Shown here piece by piece: positions 1 through 5,300 of a DNA stretch of 6,579 nt. Under the pieces are notes generated by a model, which ran no database searches, had not been told where the DNA came from, and saw only the letters and a program-made list of their open reading frames with translations. Positions within the stretch are counted from its first letter, which is position 1. Every line of letters begins with the position of its first letter. The translations under genes were made by a program, and so were the position numbers. Location of the stretch: the NCBI GenBank assembly GCA_021796155.1, contig JAJYOO010000134.1:1-6579 (forward strand), read 5' to 3'. The stretch is from Chloroflexota bacterium. Its GTDB lineage: Bacteria > Chloroflexota > Anaerolineae > Anaerolineales > Villigracilaceae.

Positions 1-1
1 C

Positions 2-1552
2 AACACTTTAACCGCGGATAATCTCAGCTTTGCATTTTCTGTTTTACTTTTTACTTTTTATCAAGCGATTCTCTCGACTCTCCTCACACTGATTATTGGC
101 CTGCCAGCTGCGTATCTCTTTGCACGATTCGATTTTCCCGGCAAATCCATTTTGCGCGCGTTGACGGCCGTCCCGTTTATGCTGCCGACCGTTGTCGTGG
201 CCGCGGGTTTCAGCGCGTTGCTGGGAGCGCGCGGCTGGATCAATCTCACGCTGATGAATTCATTCGGGTTATCTGCACCACCGATTCAATTCGTCGGGAG
301 TCTTGGCGCGATTTTGCTCGCGCACGTTTTCTACAATACAACGATTGTCACGCGCGTGGTTGGAAATACGCTTTCGCGGCTCGACCCAAAATTGGAACAT
401 GCGGCGCGTTCGCTCGGCGCAAGCAGTCCGCGCGTTTGGTGGAACGTTACTTTGCCTTTGCTTCGTCCGTCCATGCTGGCGGCTTCGCTATTGGTTTTTC
501 TTTTTGACTTCACCAGCTTTGGCGTAATCCTTTTGTTGGGAGGTCCAAGTTTTTCGACGCTCGAAGTGGCAATTTACACTCAAGCTCTGCAATTTTTGAA
601 CTTGCCATTAGCGGCTTTGCTTGCATTCATCCAACTGCTCTGCACGCTGATCTTTTCGATCCTTTATACGCGTGTCGTCGAACATTCTGTCGTTCAGACC
701 GCGCCGCGTTCACAGTTAACCCGTGAGGCAAAATCCGCGCGCGAAAAAATCTTTGTAATTGCGCTTTGCGTTTTGCTTTTTGCACTTTTTATTTTGCCCA
801 TGCTCGCACTTCCGCTTCGCTCCATCTCACGCCTCGACGCTGACCGCGCACAGCTTGGCCCAATCCAAACTGGACTCACGATTGATTATTACAGTGCGTT
901 GTTTGTCAACACGCGCAATTCGATCTTTTACGTCCCGCCGTTTGACGCCGCGCTCAATTCATTGCTCTATGCAGGCGCAACGATTATTCTTTCGCTTTTG
1001 CTTGGATTTCCAGCCGCGTCTGCGCTTGCAAAGCCGGGACGTCTTGAAAAGATTCTTGATCCGATTTTGATTCTTCCGTTGGGCGCATCAGCTGTTACGC
1101 TTGGACTTGGTTTTATCATTTCGTTTGGCCGCCTGTTGACGTATCCGTGGCTTGTTCCATTGGCGCATACATTGGTGGCGTTGCCGTTTGTGATCCGCAT
1201 CCTTCAACCTGCGCTCGCATCCATTCCAGACCGGTTGCGTCAGGCTGCGGCATCGTTGGGCGCGTCGCCATTTCGAGTCTGGCAACATGTGGACTGGCCG
1301 ATCCTTCGCCGCGCGACGTTATCCGCTGCGATGTTTGCGTTTACAATTTCGCTTGGCGAATTCGGCGCGACATCGTTGCTCACGCGCCCTGATTATCCGA
1401 CCATCCCGATTGCGATCTATCGTTTTCTGTCACAGCCTGGCGGCTTGAATTATGGTCAGGCGATGGCGATGGCGACAATTTTGATGGCGCTCACAACCGC
1501 CGGAATTTTCGTCATCGAGAAGATGCGTTTGCCCGGCGCGGGAGAATTCTAA
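2..1552 (+). CDS. ABC importer permease, two fused membrane domains (5' partial)
   Basis: Membrane channel of an ABC importer of the FbpB/ThiP class (Fe3+, thiamine or related solutes). The frame is open through the left edge, so the start lies outside; 516 residues are visible. A TTG at 152 could serve as a start but would cut into the first domain. Two homologous halves can be seen, each with an EAA loop that docks the ATPase: near visible residues 132-157 (EHAARSLGAS, nt about 395-470) and 413-438 (RQAAASLGAS, nt about 1238-1315). A hydrophilic linker lies around residues 222-247. The stretch FTSF...LGG...TLEVAIY resembles ThiP, but the partner ATPase carries a C-terminal domain that ThiQ lacks, so the substrate stays open between Fe3+, thiamine and polyamine-like solutes. 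The ATPase gene follows within 50 bp, which implies an operon. Sure of the family, unsure of the substrate. Confidence 0.93.
   Translation, partial: NTLTADNLSFAFSVLLFTFYQAILSTLLTLIIGLPAAYLFARFDFPGKSILRALTAVPFMLPTVVVAAGFSALLGARGWINLTLMNSFGLSAPPIQFVGSLGAILLAHVFYNTTIVTRVVGNTLSRLDPKLEHAARSLGASSPRVWWNVTLPLLRPSMLAASLLVFLFDFTSFGVILLLGGPSFSTLEVAIYTQALQFLNLPLAALLAFIQLLCTLIFSILYTRVVEHSVVQTAPRSQLTREAKSAREKIFVIALCVLLFALFILPMLALPLRSISRLDADRAQLGPIQTGLTIDYYSALFVNTRNSIFYVPPFDAALNSLLYAGATIILSLLLGFPAASALAKPGRLEKILDPILILPLGASAVTLGLGFIISFGRLLTYPWLVPLAHTLVALPFVIRILQPALASIPDRLRQAAASLGASPFRVWQHVDWPILRRATLSAAMFAFTISLGEFGATSLLTRPDYPTIPIAIYRFLSQPGGLNYGQAMAMATILMALTTAGIFVIEKMRLPGAGEF
29..63. repeat. Heptad-phased TTTNNNN tract inside the permease gene
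   Basis: Five 7-nt units TTTGCAT, TTTCTGT, TTTACTT, TTTACTT, TTTATCA; the third and fourth are identical. They code for FAFSVLLFTFY, an early helix of the permease. Same caution as for the other coding tract. Confidence 0.35.
758..799. repeat. Heptad-phased TTTGCNN tract inside the permease gene
   Basis: Six successive 7-nt units read ATTGCGC, TTTGCGT, TTTGCTT, TTTGCAC, TTTTTAT, TTTGCCC. They encode part of the first helix of the second permease half. Phe/Leu-rich helix coding is T-rich anyway, so part of the pattern may be chance. Confidence 0.4.
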
Positions 1553-1554
1553 AG

Positions 1555-1600
1555 TTGCGTTTTGCGAGTTGCGTTTTCCCAGACCAAACGCAAAACGCAA
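1555..1600. repeat. Perfect 12-bp inverted repeat with heptad-phased flanks in the permease-ATPase gap
   Basis: TTGCGTTTTGCG (1555-1566) and CGCAAAACGCAA (1589-1600) are exact reverse complements with 22 nt between them. Within it TTGCGTT, TTGCGAG and TTGCGTT follow each other as 7-nt units (1555-1575). It fills nearly all of the 47-bp space between the permease stop and the chosen ATPase start and could form a stem that modulates expression of the second gene. Confidence 0.7.
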
Positions 1601-2634
1601 TGGACAACATCATGCTTGCATTATCCAATGTGTCGAAAGCTTATAACAGCCAACCATTGTTGCGCGGCATTTCATTCATGGTTTACAAGGCCGAGACGAT
1701 TTGTTTGTTGGGCGCGTCGGGAAGCGGCAAGTCAACCTTGCTGCGGATGATCGCCGGACTCGAATCTCCTGATGCGGGACAAATTCTTTGGGATGGAAAT
1801 GATCTCGCTTCCGTTCCGCCTCATCTCCGGGATTTTGGGTTGGTCTTCCAGGACTACGCGCTTTTTCCTCATCTGAATGTTTTTGATAACGTGGCATTCG
1901 GTTTGAAGATGCAAAACCAGCCAAAGGACAAAATCAAAGCACGCGTTGCAGAAGTTTTGGATATTGTCAATCTAACCGGATTCGAGAATCGCAAAGTGAC
2001 CGACCTATCCGGCGGCGAGCAGCAGCGCGTCGCACTGGCACGCGCGCTCGCACCGCGTCCAAGGTTGCTGATGTTCGATGAGCCGCTCGGCGCGTTGGAC
2101 CGCGCCCTGCGCGAAGATTTGCTGAATGAATTGCGCGGCATTCTTCATCAAACTCGTATTCCCGCGGTTTACGTCACGCACGATCAGGAGGAGGCATTCA
2201 AGATCGCTGACCGCGTTTTGTTGTTGCATGATGGCTTGATCGTCCGCGAGGGGACTCCCGCCGAAGTGTGGGCAAATCCGGAATCCGTTTGGGCGGCGGA
2301 GTTTTTGGGATTGGGAAATGTGATTGAAGGAAAGATAGTAAATAGTAAGCTCGCCCTGAGCGAAGTCGAAGGGTGGAAAGTAGAGACAAGATTCGGCGTC
2401 TTCGCGGTGAAATGCGAGCACAAACATCAGGCTGGAGAAAAAGTCCATTTGCTGGCGCGCCCGCTAGCAGTCGAGAAAGAGGCGAACAATATTCGCGGTC
2501 GAGTCAATGATGTCATTTTCCAGCAAGACCGTTTCAGAGTCGCGCTTGATAACGGTCTATTTGTTTATCTCGATGAAGAGCCAGAAGTCGGTCAAAAGAT
2601 CGAAGTCAAAGTTAAGATAGAATGTTTGGGATGA
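1600..2634 (+). CDS. ABC transporter ATP-binding protein with C-terminal TOBE-like domain (FbpC/PotA type)
   Basis: ATPase that powers the adjacent permease. Counting from ATG 1600 (344 aa), the motifs are: Walker A GASGSGKST 38-46, Q-loop Q84 in VFQDYALFPH, signature LSGGEQQ 136-142, Walker B LLMFDE 156-161, D-loop GALD 164-167 and switch H194. All are intact. From about residue 235 a TOBE-like regulatory domain follows, as in FbpC, PotA and MalK and unlike the shorter ThiQ. Residues about 247-258 (SKLALSEVEGW) are encoded by a palindromic repeat that appears inserted in frame. The start is uncertain. TTG 1555 would add 15 residues encoded by an inverted repeat and is unlikely; ATG 1612 is also possible, since family members begin just before LxLxNVSKxY. 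No good ribosome-binding site is visible. The stop overlaps the next gene's ATG. Confidence 0.95.
   Translation: MDNIMLALSNVSKAYNSQPLLRGISFMVYKAETICLLGASGSGKSTLLRMIAGLESPDAGQILWDGNDLASVPPHLRDFGLVFQDYALFPHLNVFDNVAFGLKMQNQPKDKIKARVAEVLDIVNLTGFENRKVTDLSGGEQQRVALARALAPRPRLLMFDEPLGALDRALREDLLNELRGILHQTRIPAVYVTHDQEEAFKIADRVLLLHDGLIVREGTPAEVWANPESVWAAEFLGLGNVIEGKIVNSKLALSEVEGWKVETRFGVFAVKCEHKHQAGEKVHLLARPLAVEKEANNIRGRVNDVIFQQDRFRVALDNGLFVYLDEEPEVGQKIEVKVKIECLG
2334..2386. repeat. Palindromic repeat inserted in frame in the ATPase gene
   Basis: The core CCCTGAGCGAAGTCGAAGGG (2354-2373) is flanked by 7-nt units GATAGTA-AATAGTA (2334-2347) and GTGGAAA-GTAGAGA (2373-2386). The core and its left edge encode LALSEVEG, a residue string foreign to ATPase sequences, within the TOBE-like domain. 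A shortened relative of the core lies in the intergenic unit at 5006-5019. Confidence 0.65.
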
Positions 2635-3092
2635 ATGAGCCGATCACCGTTCTCAAGAAGAATTTAGCAGGCGAGGTGACATGGCAATACAATGGCCACA
2701 TCTTGCGACGTGTAGCAAATGCAGTAACGCTGGAAGCTTTTTTCAATCGTCCCGATATGCCGTTTGTTGATGTGGTATTCAAAAAGGGTGACCGCTTCGT
2801 TGAAACGTTTTACAGCGACCGCTGGTATAACGTCTTTGAAATTCATGACCGCGATGATGACAAACTCAAAGGCTGGTACTGCAATGTTGGTCGTCCCGCG
2901 GTGATTGAAGATGGAACTGTTTCGTATGTGGATCTGGCTCTCGATTTGTGGGTCAATGCGAATGGCGAACAAACCGTTTTGGACGAAGATGAATTTGAAG
3001 AATTGAAACTCGAAGCAAGGGAACGCGATCAAGCCATTGACGCTTTGTCCGAACTTCAAAGAGTTTTTAAAGCAAAACGGCCTCCGTTGTAA
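2631..3092 (+). CDS. DUF402 domain protein, possible nucleotide/pyrophosphate hydrolase
   Basis: A soluble protein of 153 aa that reads as a DUF402 member. Family marks from ATG 2631 are YSDRWYNVFEIHD (61-73), GWYCNVGRP (81-89), the acidic strand VDLALDLWV (100-108) and LDEDEFEEL (117-125). Characterised relatives include the S. aureus nucleoside tri/diphosphatase and FomD of fosfomycin synthesis, both metal-dependent phosphohydrolases; the archaeal FAU-1 C-terminus also has this domain. The acidic residues here could bind metal, but the substrate cannot be told. ATG 2631 overlaps the ATPase stop in an ATGA arrangement, suggesting translational coupling; an in-frame ATG at 2622 would add three residues. 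A functional link to the transporter is not implied. The gene runs into the inverted repeat at 3070-3109, and its stop codon sits at the hairpin tip. Confidence 0.88.
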   Translation: MNEPITVLKKNLAGEVTWQYNGHILRRVANAVTLEAFFNRPDMPFVDVVFKKGDRFVETFYSDRWYNVFEIHDRDDDKLKGWYCNVGRPAVIEDGTVSYVDLALDLWVNANGEQTVLDEDEFEELKLEARERDQAIDALSELQRVFKAKRPPL

Positions 3093-3109
3093 CGAAGGCC
3101 GCTTTGCTT
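3070..3109. terminator. Bidirectional terminator hairpin between convergent genes
   Basis: Arms 3070-3088 and 3091-3109 pair over 19 positions with two mismatches. On the - strand RNA both mismatches become G-U wobbles, so the stem is complete in that direction. A weaker extension pairs AGTTTTT upstream with AAAAAGACT downstream. No clean U-run follows on either side, but the 3' arms are T-rich (CTTTGCTT on +, GTTTTGCTTT on -). It overlaps the last codons of the DUF402 gene and starts 11 nt after the stop of the small membrane protein gene. Confidence 0.7.
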
Positions 3110-3120
3110 GAAAAAGACTT

Positions 3121-3363
3121 TTATAGTAACTGCGCGAGCAGGAATCCGGTGCTGTTGAGACCGAAAATCTGGTCGCCGTTTTGGTACAAATAGTAGCCGC
3201 CCGCGGCCGCGGCGCAGCAGCAGCACAGAACAACGAGAACAACGATGACGATGATGAGCGTCGAATTGTTTTTCTTCGGCGCACCTGGCATCGGCGATGG
3301 AGTTGGAGTACCTGTGCCCATATTCGGTTCGTTCGGCGTTGGGGATGAAAAATCTTGATTCAT
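3121..3363 (-). CDS. Small single-span membrane protein with Pro/Thr-rich head and CCCC motif
   Basis: 80 aa, no recognised family. The start is decided by a strong ribosome-binding site, AAAAGGAG, ending 7 nt before the ATG at 3363; an in-frame extension up to 3459 lacks this and would overlap the upstream gene. Residues 1-33 are polar and rich in Pro, Thr, Ser, Asn and Gly, ending in KKNN. Residues 34-56 form one hydrophobic helix, running into four cysteines (47-50), four alanines and two glycines. A short tail has YYLYQNGDQIF and a hydrophobic end. Topology with the Pro-rich part inside and the tail outside, or the reverse, cannot be decided, although the KK before the helix favours the N-terminus inside. 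No signal peptidase or lipobox site is evident. It is the last gene of a three-gene membrane-protein run. I recall similar Pro-rich/poly-Cys small proteins from Anaerolineae but cannot verify homology. Confidence 0.8.
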   Translation of the reverse strand: MNQDFSSPTPNEPNMGTGTPTPSPMPGAPKKNNSTLIIVIVVLVVLCCCCAAAAGGYYLYQNGDQIFGLNSTGFLLAQLL

Positions 3364-3410
3364 TTCTCGCTCCTTTTGAAAATAGAATATGAAATGTCTG
3401 CAAATGAGAC

Positions 3411-3989
3411 CTATTGTTGCTGGGCAGCTTGCTTCTTGCTCGTGCGATGTGCCCACCACCAGAGCAGGAACAAGATAAGGATTCCGACTAGGACGGCGAT
3501 TGCAATCGGCACGATGACGGACAATAACGATACCGCGGTGGACGTAGCATCTTCTGCGAGACTAGCCGGGACGTTTCCGGCTCCGCCGGTCGTGGCCGTG
3601 ACGAGTGGGCGGACTGCCGCCGATTTGACAACGTGCACGCCTCCGGCGACCAACAATCCGCAGGCCAGCGCGAGAACCGGATTAACGTTTCCAATCACAT
3701 TTGTGCTGGCGGCAAAAACAATTGCGCCAGCCACAGGACGCACAATGGTTTGGACTGCATCATTGATGTGATTCACCACCGGGAATTTATCCGCCAGCAT
3801 TTCGATGATGAGCAGGATGCCGATCAGAATCAAAATCCACGGATTCGCCAGAGTGTCCCACGGCGGGTTGAGTTTGATCAGATTCGTGTAGTGCGCCAGC
3901 ACGCCGACCACTAACAGCGGAATGTATGCGTTGAGTCCGGCGCTGGCTGAAAGCCCAAAGGCAGAAAAAATTCCGAGCAGTGTTTCCAT
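3411..3989 (-). CDS. DUF4126 domain membrane protein
   Basis: Integral membrane protein of 192 aa, function unknown. Its N-terminus (AFGLSASAGLNAYIPLLVVG, residues 10-29) matches the DUF4126 pattern of a first helix carrying GxNAY followed by a long hydrophobic run. Further helices lie near 51-65, 84-103, 105-120 and 150-180, and the last ends in LLWWWAHRTSKK with a Gln-rich tail. A Gly/Ala-rich stretch near 105-145 (GLLVAGGVHVVKSAAVRP, TATTGGAGNVPASLAED) is typical of the family. ATG 3989 is only 3 nt after the stop of the DUF2085 gene, so the two are surely co-transcribed and probably translationally coupled; only a weak AAAG precedes it. The family has no established biochemical role, and none is proposed here. 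Confidence 0.88.
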   Translation of the reverse strand: METLLGIFSAFGLSASAGLNAYIPLLVVGVLAHYTNLIKLNPPWDTLANPWILILIGILLIIEMLADKFPVVNHINDAVQTIVRPVAGAIVFAASTNVIGNVNPVLALACGLLVAGGVHVVKSAAVRPLVTATTGGAGNVPASLAEDATSTAVSLLSVIVPIAIAVLVGILILFLLWWWAHRTSKKQAAQQQ

Positions 3990-3992
3990 TCT

Positions 3993-4835
3993 TTATCCGG
4001 TCAAACCGGGGAAGCCGGTCCAGGTATGTGTGAGATTGAATCGGAATAAGTCAATGCTCAAGATGAGGATAAAGGCCAAAGTCAGGCCAGCCACGGCGGG
4101 AAGCCAAAGCTGACGAACATGATCGAAGGCGTTGTCCTGTTTCATCGTCATGACCCAGACGATGCTGAAGACCATGCTTAGCAAGGCGAGCACTCCGAAC
4201 GTGCTGAGCAGTGCGATGAAATAAAGGAAGATGTCCACATTGCTAATGGCAGCGAGATCAAACAAAAATACAATGCCAACCAAAATCCCGAATTCACGCC
4301 ATCCCATGGACTGCTTTTCTTCAGGGACGCGCCAGATACTTTGGTTATACATCGGGAAGAGGACGCTTGCCATTGCAATTCCCATGCCGCTTCCGGTAAA
4401 GACTCGCGTTATGTTGTTGGTGACGTAGATGTTGGGGATGTTTGCAAATGCGCCCGCGTAACTTTGTTTCATCAAAGCCAGATACGAATTTGAACCGTCA
4501 ATGCCAAATGCGAGGAAGAAAATGACCAGGATGGCAAGAATGCCGCGATTGGGGAGCTTGCTTTTCTTGCGGCTGATGAATCCCTGAAAGATCAGCGCGA
4601 CCGCCGCGGCGTTGAACTCGCCCGTGCAGCGCGCACATAACGGAAGCTGTGTATCGCCGACGAAAAATGAATGTGATGGAAGCCGGTGACAGACCGCGTA
4701 ACCGACCGCATCGAGTTTCCCCATCAGGCCGGGCGGTGCAATATAAATCCATCCTGCTAAAGCGATGATGGCTGCGATGGGAACCAGCCATTTGATCCAT
4801 GTTCGCGTGCGTGAGGCTGACGTTAATTCTGACAT
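3993..4835 (-). CDS. DUF2085 family membrane protein
   Basis: Polytopic membrane protein, 280 aa from ATG 4835. Helix 1 spans about residues 16-33. It is followed by the family hallmark CHRLPSHSFFVGDTQLPLCARCTG (49-72), with C49, H50, C67 and C70. The CxxC pair plus Cys-His could bind metal or a cofactor, but this is inference. At least five more hydrophobic segments follow, with a charged loop RKKSK between the second and third. An upstream TTG at 4925 keeps the frame open but would read through the promoter and lacks any ribosome-binding site, so 4835 is chosen. No Shine-Dalgarno precedes this ATG either; instead a near-consensus promoter ends 6 nt before it, which predicts leaderless translation. 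First gene of the run with DUF4126 and the CCCC protein. Function unknown. Confidence 0.9.
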   Translation of the reverse strand: MSELTSASRTRTWIKWLVPIAAIIALAGWIYIAPPGLMGKLDAVGYAVCHRLPSHSFFVGDTQLPLCARCTGEFNAAAVALIFQGFISRKKSKLPNRGILAILVIFFLAFGIDGSNSYLALMKQSYAGAFANIPNIYVTNNITRVFTGSGMGIAMASVLFPMYNQSIWRVPEEKQSMGWREFGILVGIVFLFDLAAISNVDIFLYFIALLSTFGVLALLSMVFSIVWVMTMKQDNAFDHVRQLWLPAVAGLTLAFILILSIDLFRFNLTHTWTGFPGLTG

Positions 4836-4841
4836 GAGTTG

Positions 4842-4870
4842 ATTATATGGGCATTGTCTGTGGAGCGCAA
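4842..4870 (-). promoter_or_regulatory. Sigma70-type promoter of the DUF2085 operon, leaderless start
   Basis: On the - strand TTGCGC (4870-4865), a 17-nt spacer, then a perfect TATAAT (4847-4842). Only 6 nt separate the -10 box from the ATG at 4835, so the expected +1 falls on or next to the A of the start codon. Confidence 0.65.
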
Positions 4871-4936
4871 GAAACGCGGGTAGTAAGTATGTACTGAGAG
4901 CGCCTGTCCAATGAGGACATAACAAATTAGAATCAT

Positions 4937-4974
4937 GTCATTCTGAGTGGTGCGAAAGCCCCACGAAGAATCTC
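4937..4974. repeat. Palindromic intergenic repeat, GTCATTCTGAG...GAAGAATCTC type
   Basis: Matches the widespread bacterial repeat with ends GTCATTCTGAG and GAAGAATCTC. It folds as ATTCT (4940-4944)/AGAAT (4967-4971), tandem G-A mismatches, GTGG (4947-4950)/CCAC (4961-4964), and an inner GC-GAAA-GC (4952-4959) capped by a GNRA-type tetraloop. It lies between the DUF2085 promoter and the second repeat unit. Confidence 0.65.
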
Positions 4975-4990
4975 GAAAAACAATCAACCG

Positions 4991-5025
4991 AATGTTATTT
5001 TGAGACCCTTCGCTCAGGGGACATT
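4991..5025. repeat. Second palindromic repeat unit with CCCTTCGCTCAGGG core
   Basis: Outer arms AATGT (4991-4995) and ACATT (5021-5025) enclose CCCT (5006-5009)/AGGG (5016-5019). The core CCCTTCGCTCAGGG equals the complement of the ATPase-internal repeat (2354-2373) with ACTTCG missing, so both belong to one family. Confidence 0.6.
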
Positions 5026-5059
5026 CTTGTTTTCGATATTAGGCGGTCGGAAGCTGCCA

Positions 5060-5097
5060 AAGTTAAAACCAGGATGCCGTCCATGTGGACGGCATCC
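5060..5097 (-). terminator. Intrinsic terminator of the small - strand unit
   Basis: A perfect 11-bp stem GGATGCCGTCC/GGACGGCATCC (5087-5097 with 5072-5082) has a 4-nt loop ACAT. It is followed on the - strand by TGGTTTTAACTTT. No T-run follows on the + strand, so the signal acts leftward. It lies 24 nt beyond the stop of the 18-codon ORF. Confidence 0.65.
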
Positions 5098-5102
5098 GTA
5101 GC

Positions 5103-5146
5103 GCGCTGTGGCAATCCGACTTACTTGAGGAGGGATGCCACAGCGC
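5103..5146 (-). ncRNA. GC-rich hairpin over the end of the 18-codon ORF; candidate cis-regulatory RNA
   Basis: GCGCTGTGGC (5146-5137) pairs with GCCACAGCGC (5112-5103), then ATCC pairs with GGAT across a single bulged T, giving a stem of about 14 bp. The 15-nt loop (5132-5118) contains the ORF's stop codon and CTCCTC, which is complementary to GAGGAG of the ORF's own ribosome-binding site. With one more base outside the loop, 7 bp are possible: 5127-5133 with 5180-5186. Structure is read from the sequence; the regulatory role is inference. Confidence 0.45.
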
Positions 5147-5177
5147 TGAGTTTGATACTACTATCCATGTTGGACAT
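5121..5177 (-). CDS. Candidate 18-residue peptide gene with a very strong ribosome-binding site
   Basis: ATG 5177 to TAA 5121 encodes MSNMDSSIKLSAVASLLK. The start is preceded by AAAGGAGGAGGTG: the first AGGAGG lies 5 nt before the ATG, and AGGAGGTGAT matches the full anti-Shine-Dalgarno complement of 16S rRNA. A second in-frame ATG at 5168 sits 11 nt from the second AGGAGG. The peptide is short, mildly amphipathic and without a signal sequence; I recognise no family. Upstream, a TTGACA promoter would start RNA near 5232; downstream come a hairpin and a terminator, so promoter, RBS, ORF and terminator form a self-contained unit of about 170 nt. It could be a real peptide, a leader peptide of an attenuator for the DUF2085 operon about 285 nt further on, or a structured RNA in which the ORF is incidental. 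Confidence 0.45.
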   Translation of the reverse strand: MSNMDSSIKLSAVASLLK

Positions 5178-5190
5178 CACCTCCTCCTTT
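5178..5190 (-). promoter_or_regulatory. Doubled Shine-Dalgarno of the 18-codon ORF
   Basis: The - strand reads AAAGGAGGAGGTG immediately before ATG 5177. Two overlapping AGGAGG copies make it the strongest ribosome-binding site in the window, and its GAGGAGG can pair with CCTCCTC in the ORF (5127-5133). Confidence 0.6.
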
Positions 5191-5238
5191 CTATAGGATG
5201 GCGATTCAAATTGTGATCCCCGCTCGAATGATATTAAG

Positions 5239-5267
5239 AGTATCGCATACCTTTAATCGGATGTCAA
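5239..5267 (-). promoter_or_regulatory. Sigma70-type promoter of the small - strand unit
   Basis: On the - strand a perfect TTGACA (5267-5262), a 17-nt spacer ending in an extended -10 TGC, then GATACT (5244-5239). Expected start of transcription is near 5232, about 55 nt before the 18-codon ORF. It is the most consensus-like -35/spacing combination in the window. Confidence 0.65.
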
Positions 5268-5274
5268 TAGGCCG

Positions 5275-5300
5275 AATTACTTTCTAAGGAAATTGTAATT
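5275..5300. promoter_or_regulatory. Dyad between divergent promoters, possible operator
   Basis: AATTAC-TTTC (5275-5284) and GAAA-tt-GTAATT (5289-5300) form an interrupted inverted repeat with a 2-nt asymmetry. It sits between the leftward promoter (-35 at 5262-5267) and the rightward one and overlaps the latter's -35. A shared regulator binding here is possible but unproven. Confidence 0.3.

Noticed and set aside
1555..1599. TTG 1555 as the ATPase start
   Set aside because: The 15 extra residues are encoded by the inverted repeat and resemble no family N-terminus; ATG 1600 or 1612 fits the ABC fold.
2005..2448. 147-residue - strand reading frame opposite the ATPase
   Set aside because: It is the shadow of a fully conserved ABC ATPase and contains the repeat-derived FDFAQGE string; no start signals are seen.
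3364..3459. Longer start (3459) for the CCCC microprotein
   Set aside because: It would overlap the DUF4126 gene, while ATG 3363 has a strong AAAAGGAG at correct spacing.
4836..4925. N-terminal extension of the DUF2085 protein to TTG 4925
   Set aside because: It would cover the near-perfect promoter and has no ribosome-binding site; ATG 4835 gives a normal first helix.
4994..5177. Read-through of the 18-codon ORF stop giving a protein of about 60 residues
   Set aside because: The frame stays open for about 40 codons after TAA, but that can happen by chance, and it runs through the terminator hairpin and a palindromic repeat.
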